A DNA stretch of 10,482 nucleotides from an archaeon. GTDB lineage: Archaea; Micrarchaeota; Micrarchaeia; Anstonellales; Bilamarchaeaceae. Positions 6,770 to 10,482 of the stretch are shown here, piece by piece. The position numbers and the translations under genes are program-made. Location: contig JAGVPF010000163.1 of the NCBI GenBank assembly GCA_020052325.1, positions 1 through 10,482 of the forward strand, written 5' to 3'. The notes under the pieces were generated by a model. The model was given only the letters and a program-made list of their open reading frames with translations. It made no database searches and had not been told where the DNA came from. Position 1 is the first letter of the stretch. Each line of letters starts with the position of its first letter.

Positions 6770-7324
6770 ATGCGGGGCGCAGAGGCGGTTCTGACGAGAA
6801 AAAGCCTTCTTGGGAGGGCCTGCGTGGTGAAGGCCAGGATGATTAAGGGTTACCGAGCGAAGGAGCTGGATGACAAGCTGCGACTCGAGCGGACAAGGAG
6901 CGAGGCCAGGCTGCTGCACAAGGCGAAGCTGGCCGGGGTCCTGTGCCCGACCGTCCTTGAGATGGATGACTTTTCGATAACAATGAGCTTCATAGATGGC
7001 GAGCGCCCGGTGATGGGGGATACGGAGGCGCGTGAAGCTGGAAAAATCCTTGCGAAACTGCATGATGCGGATATAATACACGGGGATTACACCCCGGCGA
7101 ATCTCATCCTGAGCGGCCGCTCGCTTTTCGTGATTGATTTCGGGCTCGGCTTCATATCGAACGATATCGAGGACAAGGCGGTCGACGTCTTCACCATGCT
7201 AAAGGCCATCGGAAAAGACGGACAAAAGGATGCCTTCGTCAGCGGCTACTCGAAATATTCGAAATCGAAGTCCGTCCTCGCCCGCGTGAAGGACGTCGAA
7301 AAGAGGGTAAGGTACGCGTTCTGA
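6770..7324 (+). CDS. bud32: Bud32/PRPK-type kinase of the KEOPS complex
   Basis: Bud32 is the atypical kinase/ATPase partner of Kae1 in KEOPS, which makes t6A in tRNAs decoding ANN codons. The 184 residues hold the family landmarks. R-G-A-E-A-V opens the minimal N-lobe, and V-V-K21 is the probable ATP-contacting lysine. K-G-Y-R and the R-L-E-R-T-R-S-E-A-R-L-L helix follow. The catalytic loop is H104-G-D-Y-T-P-A-N111 and the metal-binding motif is D123-F-G. The segment E-D-K-A-V-D-V and a C-terminal V-E-K-R-V-R-Y complete the pattern, the latter resembling the family's R-G-R-Y tail. Length is near the small end of the family. It is not fused to Kae1 and no Kae1 gene is visible here. The start ATG follows the protease stop by 4 bases with only a weak GGATGAT SD-like sequence. 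Confidence 0.93.
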   Translation: MRGAEAVLTRKSLLGRACVVKARMIKGYRAKELDDKLRLERTRSEARLLHKAKLAGVLCPTVLEMDDFSITMSFIDGERPVMGDTEAREAGKILAKLHDADIIHGDYTPANLILSGRSLFVIDFGLGFISNDIEDKAVDVFTMLKAIGKDGQKDAFVSGYSKYSKSKSVLARVKDVEKRVRYAF

Positions 7325-7340
7325 ATGCGGCTTGCGCCTG

Positions 7341-7348
7341 AATATAAA
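7341..7348 (+). promoter_or_regulatory. TATA box AATATAAA for the IMPase-fold gene
   Basis: It is centred about 26 bp before ATG 7371. This supports a separate, leaderless transcript and argues against the in-frame TTG at 7332, which lies upstream of the box itself. Confidence 0.6.
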
Positions 7349-7370
7349 CCATTTCCAGCTAATCCCCCTA

Positions 7371-8105
7371 ATGGACGAGAGGCAAAGAGGCGCGATGGTC
7401 AACGCCGTCCAGGCGGCGGGGAAATACCTGCGCGACTCGAACGGCAATAAGAAGACCCCTTATGAGCTCGAGAAGCGCTCGCGCGACATCATGCTGCGGG
7501 AACTGCGCTCTGCAATGCCCCAAATAAGCATCTGGGGCGATGATGAGCGGAAGGACCGGACAATCGCGATATGCCCCCTCGATGCGCAGGTGAACTTCGG
7601 GCGCAGGATGGGACCGTACGGGACCATGGCCGCGCTGATTGAGGGAGATGCGGCCGTTTTCGGGGCGCTCTATCTTCCGGAATCCGAGGATATGCTGGTT
7701 GCCGAGAGGGGAAAGGGCGCCAGGCTGAACGGGAAGAAGGTCGAATCGAACGGGAGGGGCGACCTTTCGAAGGCGCTCGTCTGCTGCGGGTGCAACATCT
7801 ACAACGAGGACATGGTTCCCCTTAGCATGGGGGCGATAGAGGCCCTTGCAAGGAACGCGATAATCTGGAGGAACCTCGGCTCCCCTGTTGCCGAATTCAT
7901 ATACCTCGCAACAGGAAAGATAGACGGCCTGGTAGTCCCAATGCTTGAGACCGCCCACGCCGCAGGATACCTTGCGATGCAGGAGGCCGGGGCGGTTGTG
8001 ACCGGCACGGATGGGAAGCCATATACGCTCCGCTCGGGAAGCATCATCGCTGCGGGGGCAGGTCTGCACCAGGACCTTTTCGACCTGCTGAAAGACTCGC
8101 TTTAG
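7371..8105 (+). CDS. Inositol-monophosphatase-fold protein with degenerate metal site
   Basis: The 244 residues follow the IMPase/FBPase layout, but key ligands differ. The canonical D-P-L-D-G-T-x-N-F motif reads C68-P-L-D71-A-Q-V-N-F: the first metal-binding Asp is Cys, and the G-T that contacts phosphate is changed. The Glu-Glu motif is W-G-D57-D58-E. The C-terminal W-D-x-A-A-G motif reads T-A195-H-A-A-G, losing the Asp of that motif. Structural parts remain recognisable: L-G-S-P-V-A-E-F-I-Y-L-A-T-G-K-I-D-G and E-A-G-A-V-V-T-G-T-D-G-K-P-Y. C118-C-G-C121 is also unusual for the fold. It is therefore either an inactive paralogue or an enzyme with altered chemistry. Start 7371 is set by the TATA box; an upstream TTG (7332) would add 13 residues. 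Its stop overlaps the convergent radical SAM stop by four bases. Confidence 0.82.
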   Translation: MDERQRGAMVNAVQAAGKYLRDSNGNKKTPYELEKRSRDIMLRELRSAMPQISIWGDDERKDRTIAICPLDAQVNFGRRMGPYGTMAALIEGDAAVFGALYLPESEDMLVAERGKGARLNGKKVESNGRGDLSKALVCCGCNIYNEDMVPLSMGAIEALARNAIIWRNLGSPVAEFIYLATGKIDGLVVPMLETAHAAGYLAMQEAGAVVTGTDGKPYTLRSGSIIAAGAGLHQDLFDLLKDSL

Positions 8106-9310
8106 CCCGCACCGGCACTCCCACAATCGGAACCGTCGCCTTGGCCAAGCGCCCCCCGGATTCCTTCCAGCACCTTGTCGAAAAACCCCAGAGGAATGGT
8201 TTTCCCCAGCTTGGGAGGGCACCCGACGTTCATCATTCCGCCGAATCTGCGCAGGTTTTCGCTTGGCGCCCAGATTTCCGCTAGGCTCTGTGTTTTCAGG
8301 CTGCCCTGGATGCTGACATCATCACCTGGGCATCTCAGGACGAGCCCGTCGCGCCGGACAAACATTCCATGCCCGACCTGCTGGCAGGGGCGCACCCCCA
8401 CATAAGGGCTGACGCCTTCGCGCTCGATGTCCGAAAGGCTGTAGATGCCGTTTTGGATTGCCCAGGTGTTTATCTTCACATAGAGCGAGAGGAGCTCGGC
8501 TTCGGACGGGGTTAAAGCGTTATAAGCCGAACTCTCCCGGCATTCGCCGGAAATCATCGTGGGGGAGGAGATGATGTAGATGTTCCTGCGCCTCGCCCAC
8601 ACGTGCATGTCGGATATCTCATCGATATTGCTGCGGAGAATCGGGTTCACGATGAGCGAAAGGCGCGTCGGCTCGTCCGGGGTGAAATCGTTGAATCCGA
8701 CCGATGCGAGCAACTCCATCGCACGGTTCCGGACCGCAGGATAGCCGGCGACGCCGACGATATCTGCCTGGGTTTCCGGATGGAAGGAATTGGCGCCGAA
8801 AAGGATGGTGGCTGAAAAATCATCCCGCAGGCGCAGGGCCAGTTCATGCGGGCTGATGCCGTGGACAGCCTTGGATAGCCTTTCATCACCGAGCGCGGTC
8901 GCCTTTGTGAATATCAGCGGCGTGATGTCCCTTTTTGCGAGGAAATCCAGGAAATGGAGCAAGGTGGGGTCTTCGAGCGGCTCTCCCGGCCCGATAATCT
9001 TGATGGAACGGAGCCCGAGAGACTTGCCCTCCTCGACAACGCGGAGCACCTGCGCGTCCGAGAGGAGCTCGTTGCGCCTCTGCATCAGTCGGACGGTCGG
9101 ATTGAAGCAGAACTTGCAGCGGAGGCTGCAGCTCGCGCTGCCCGTCATGTCCAAATCCATCGACAGCATCCGCCCGTCACGGGCAGCTTCGGTGAGCACG
9201 GATTGGGGGAAGTTCCAGCCCCGGACATCGTTCACATGCCCCGCCGGGAACCTTCCGGGAAACTTCACATCAACCTTTGGAAAATCCAGTTTCTTCTGTA
9301 GTGGTTGCAT
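8102..9310 (-). CDS. Radical SAM protein with SPASM-like C-terminal cysteines
   Basis: The 402 residues contain the radical SAM cluster motif C61-S-L-R-C65-K-F-C68, which holds a 4Fe-4S cluster that cleaves S-adenosylmethionine. G-P-G-E-P (107-111) takes the place of the usual SAM-contacting G-G-E-P. A TIM-barrel-like domain spans about 50-290. The C-terminal part has C309, C327 (V-L-R-C-P-G-D-D after a R-R-D-G turn) and C364-P, the spacing expected of a SPASM/twitch-type auxiliary cluster domain. The last 15 or so residues are Gly/Ser/Ala-rich with one Cys and look unstructured. The substrate is unknown: no peptide precursor gene or partner enzyme is visible. The start ATG at 9310 lies about 27 bp from a TATA-like site embedded in an inverted repeat, so expression is probably controlled. 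The same-strand HTH regulator lies 115 bp upstream. Confidence 0.9.
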   Translation of the reverse strand: MQPLQKKLDFPKVDVKFPGRFPAGHVNDVRGWNFPQSVLTEAARDGRMLSMDLDMTGSASCSLRCKFCFNPTVRLMQRRNELLSDAQVLRVVEEGKSLGLRSIKIIGPGEPLEDPTLLHFLDFLAKRDITPLIFTKATALGDERLSKAVHGISPHELALRLRDDFSATILFGANSFHPETQADIVGVAGYPAVRNRAMELLASVGFNDFTPDEPTRLSLIVNPILRSNIDEISDMHVWARRRNIYIISSPTMISGECRESSAYNALTPSEAELLSLYVKINTWAIQNGIYSLSDIEREGVSPYVGVRPCQQVGHGMFVRRDGLVLRCPGDDVSIQGSLKTQSLAEIWAPSENLRRFGGMMNVGCPPKLGKTIPLGFFDKVLEGIRGALGQGDGSDCGSAGAG

Positions 9311-9316
9311 GAAGTA

Positions 9317-9347
9317 ATTAGTGTAATAAGCGCGATATTACGCTAAT
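9317..9347. promoter_or_regulatory. Inverted repeat in the radical SAM promoter, candidate operator
   Basis: The left arm ATTAGTGTAATA (9317-9328) and right arm TATTACGCTAAT (9336-9347) are reverse complements except at one position, with a 7-base AGCGCGA spacer. Arm centres are 19 bp apart, close to two helical turns. The right arm contains the TATA-like element and the left arm lies between it and the start codon, so a bound dimer would block TBP or polymerase. Confidence 0.55.
9334..9341 (-). promoter_or_regulatory. TATA-like element for the radical SAM gene
   Basis: On the - strand the bases read GTAATATC, centred about 27 bp upstream of ATG 9310. It lies within the right arm of the inverted repeat. 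Confidence 0.5.
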
Positions 9348-9348
9348 C

Positions 9349-9362
9349 CTTGTCCAGACAAG
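9349..9362. repeat. Perfect palindrome CTTGTC-CA-GACAAG
   Basis: Six-base arms surround a two-base centre. It adjoins the promoter inverted repeat on the upstream side of the radical SAM gene, a position that would suit an activator or a second operator. On the + strand a TGTTTTTG tract follows, but no + strand gene ends here. Confidence 0.45.
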
Positions 9363-9402
9363 TGTTTTTGCATTTTCTCTGACGTGGCTGGTGCTGTCCT
9401 GA

Positions 9403-9418
9403 GTAGCGCTTGCGCGAC
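9403..9418. repeat. Near-perfect hairpin GTAGCGC-TT-GCGCGAC
   Basis: It is a seven-base stem with one mismatch, 7 bases beyond the stop codon of the HTH gene. It may fold at the end of that message, but no T-run follows in the - strand direction, so it is not a convincing terminator. Confidence 0.3.
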
Positions 9419-9425
9419 CGGAGAA

Positions 9426-10130
9426 TCAGTTCTGGAGCTCGATTATTTTCGCGATTGCCGGCATGAGCTTGCGCTCTGCCTTGCGCAGCAGCTCGCCTGC
9501 CGCGGCCTCGCTGATGCCCATCTGCCGGCCGATTTTCTCGAGCGATGTGTGCTTGGGGATATCGTAATAATTCATTGTGCCCGCCAGGCGCAGGGCTTCG
9601 GCCTGCCTCTTCGTGAGAAGGTCAGCCGCGGACACGAATTCCATGAACCCGCTTTTGATTAGGCTGTCAGGGCGCACGCGCTCGTCCTCCTTCAGGAAGT
9701 GCTTCGATGCGACCTTGACGTTATAGCTGTTCTTCAATGAATCTAGAAAGGATTTGAGCGAGTCGAATGAAGGTGCGAAAAGGTGCGCCTTCTCGATGCC
9801 TCCCGAATATACCGGGTTCGAGAGGAACGCGCAGCCGGAGCTCTTCAGCGCGTATTTTGTGGATGCGTCGTTCTTCGTGACCGTGATTATCTCGGAAGAA
9901 TCCCTGCCCCGCCTCACAATCCTGACATCGAATGCAGTCGGATGCATGCGGAGGGACTTGATGAACCGGGGCGCTTCCGGGCCGGATATGTTGAAGAAGT
10001 GGCTGATTGCCCTTCCCTGCTCGCCAAGCTCGGCAAGGTAGCGGATTGATGTGTCCGGGTAGCGCTCCGGGACGTCTGAGCAGATGCAGTCGTGGTTGTA
10101 CTCTATCGTCGCGATGAGGGGCCTTGCCAT
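9426..10130 (-). CDS. HTH_10 (Bat-type) archaeal transcription regulator
   Basis: The last 60 or so residues (about 172-230) carry the HTH_10 signature of bacterio-opsin-activator-type regulators: L-T-K-R-Q-A-E-A-L-R-L-A, Y-Y-D-I-P, T-S-L-E-K-I-G-R-Q-M-G-I-S-E-A-A-A-G-E and L-R-K-A-E-R-K-L-M. The N-terminal 165 residues form a separate sensing part without a domain I can name. Its start (T-I-E-Y-N-H13-D-C15-I-C17) could bind a metal, and a second block (about 50-150) has an alternating strand/helix pattern. The 234-residue size fits two-domain family members. The start ATG is about 27 bp from TTTATAAA, so the message is probably leaderless. It lies upstream of the radical SAM gene on the same strand and is the obvious candidate to act on that gene's palindromic promoter; this is inference from position. 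Confidence 0.85.
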   Translation of the reverse strand: MARPLIATIEYNHDCICSDVPERYPDTSIRYLAELGEQGRAISHFFNISGPEAPRFIKSLRMHPTAFDVRIVRRGRDSSEIITVTKNDASTKYALKSSGCAFLSNPVYSGGIEKAHLFAPSFDSLKSFLDSLKNSYNVKVASKHFLKEDERVRPDSLIKSGFMEFVSAADLLTKRQAEALRLAGTMNYYDIPKHTSLEKIGRQMGISEAAAGELLRKAERKLMPAIAKIIELQN

Positions 10131-10153
10131 AGGTTATAATATGGCTAAAAGTG

Positions 10154-10161
10154 TTTATAAA
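10154..10161 (-). promoter_or_regulatory. TATA box TTTATAAA for the HTH regulator gene
   Basis: The octamer is its own reverse complement and is centred about 27 bp from the start codon at 10130. Being symmetrical, it could in principle also fire towards the hairpin region. Confidence 0.65.
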
Positions 10162-10202
10162 GTTGTCTTTTATGGAAAATCGTATATATATGAGAGGGGA
10201 TG

Positions 10203-10352
10203 CGGGTCGTGGAGCCCACACGCCCGGAACAGGAAACCATGTGGCTGCAGCCACAAGTCGGCAGGGTTGCCCAGCAACCCTGCGCACCGAAATCGCCCTG
10301 CGATTTCGATTGTCTCCAGCCCTTCGGGCTGAAGACCGGAAACCCATAGGTT
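10203..10352. ncRNA. Hairpin array, candidate structured RNA of unknown type
   Basis: Six hairpins lie almost end to end in 150 bases. 10203-10226 has CGGG/CCCG around GTGG/CCAC. 10240-10255 is the perfect palindrome TGTGGCTG/CAGCCACA. 10261-10283 has GCAGGGTTG/CAACCCTGC with a 5-base loop. 10288-10308 has CGAAATCG/CGATTTCG with a 5-base loop. 10312-10336 has GTCT/AGAC, one mismatch, then CAGCCC/GGGCTG with a 3-base loop. 10341-10352 has AACC/GGTT. Such density of perfect stems is not expected of plain intergenic DNA. No convincing ORF, tRNA, RNase P core motif or CRISPR spacing fits. The strand is undecided: on + it could be read from TTTATAAA or the TATATATA at 10183; on - it would be a leader before the HTH promoter. 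Confidence 0.5.
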
Positions 10353-10355
10353 ACG

Positions 10356-10363
10356 TTTTTAAA
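10356..10363 (+). promoter_or_regulatory. TATA box TTTTTAAA for the SRP RNA gene
   Basis: Its centre is about 26 bp before G10386, the first base of the conserved GGGCUAG of the SRP RNA. The spacing equals that of the protein-gene promoters in this window. Confidence 0.65.
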
Positions 10364-10385
10364 GAACCTCAGTGAAATATATGAT

Positions 10386-10482
10386 GGGCTAGAGGGGGGC
10401 CAGGGGTCCCCGCACCGCAAGTCCCCTTAGGCGGCTCGAATGCCCGGGGCGTTTTGTCTTGTATGCATGCCCTTATTCCCAA
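10386..10482 (+). ncRNA. Archaeal SRP (7S) RNA, 5' Alu domain, gene continues beyond window
   Basis: The RNA part of the signal recognition particle. The 5' domain folds as expected for archaeal SRP RNA. GGGC 10386-10389 pairs with GCCC 10442-10445, and GAG 10392-10394 with CTC 10435-10437 (helix 2 region). G-tract 10394-10399 pairs with CCCC 10408-10411 (helix 3). CCGC 10415-10418 pairs with GCGG 10431-10434 (helix 4). The helix 3 loop AGGGG (10402-10406) is complementary to CCCCT in the helix 4 loop (10423-10427), the loop-loop contact typical of this domain. The linker GCAC sits where most archaeal RNAs have GUAAC. About 200 further bases, including the SRP54-binding helix 8, should lie beyond the window end. 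The assignment rests on remembered family structure, not a covariance-model search. Confidence 0.8.

Noticed and set aside
7332..7370. Upstream TTG start for the IMPase-fold protein
   Set aside because: The TATA box at 7341-7348 lies downstream of this TTG, so a transcript from it could not include that start. The added residues do not look conserved.
7368..8222. 284-codon - strand ORF opposite the IMPase-fold gene
   Set aside because: Shadow of the IMPase-fold gene and part of the radical SAM gene; composition is not protein-like and no promoter or SD fits.
9349..9370. Hairpin followed by TGTTTTTG as an intrinsic terminator on +
   Set aside because: No + strand gene ends here; the nearest genes on both sides are on the - strand.
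10203..10352. CRISPR array or RNase P RNA
   Set aside because: The hairpins differ in sequence and size, so they are not repeats with spacers. The RNase P core motif (GAGGAAAGUC-like) is absent.
10151..10375. 74-codon + strand ORF and a 91-codon - strand ORF across the hairpin region
   Set aside because: Both simply read through palindromes, have no SD or properly spaced promoter, and show no protein-like pattern. The RNA structure explains the sequence better.
10433..10446. GGCTCGAATGCCC, resembling a tRNA T-arm
   Set aside because: The 7-base loop does not sit on a proper five-pair stem and no acceptor, D or anticodon arms surround it. It fits the SRP RNA helix 2 region instead.

Overview
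The window is archaeal chromosomal DNA. The evidence is a Cdc48/VAT-type AAA+ ATPase, an OB-fold RPA-like protein, a stand-alone Bud32 kinase, a DUF424-type protein, an HTH_10 (Bat-type) regulator, an archaeal SRP RNA, and TATA boxes about 26 bp upstream of start codons. GC content is fairly high in genes, and AT-rich stretches mark promoters. Genes are tightly packed, and one normally two-part protein is only half length. That would suit a compact (possibly DPANN-like) genome, but the lineage is an inference I cannot settle from this window.

Layout, left to right. 1-655: end of a DUF424-like gene, then a tandem-ACT protein, both +. 652-1647: half-length NFACT (Rqc2/RqcH-like) protein on -, convergent with the ACT gene and sharing a 4-base stop overlap. 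1648-1745: divergent promoter region. 1746-2465: orphan, possibly exported protein on +. 2505-7324: a + strand cluster of RPA-like OB protein, Cdc48, a small two-helix membrane protein, a site-2-protease-family membrane metalloprotease and Bud32. 7371-8105: an inositol-monophosphatase-fold protein from its own promoter, with key metal ligands replaced. 8102-9310: radical SAM protein on -, again convergent with a 4-base stop overlap. 9426-10130: HTH_10 regulator on -. 10131-10385: non-coding stretch with a row of strong hairpins. 10386-10482: start of an SRP RNA gene that runs off the window.

Initiation looks two-tiered. Genes that begin a transcription unit have a TATA-like element about 25-28 bp from the start codon and almost no leader. 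Most downstream genes carry a GGTG-type Shine-Dalgarno. Functionally the window mixes protein quality control and membrane proteolysis (Cdc48 with a C-terminal proteasome-docking motif, S2P-like protease, NFACT half-protein), replication/repair (RPA) and tRNA t6A modification (Bud32). The least explained parts are the degenerate IMPase-fold protein, the truncated NFACT protein, the palindromic promoter of the radical SAM gene and the hairpin array next to the SRP RNA gene.
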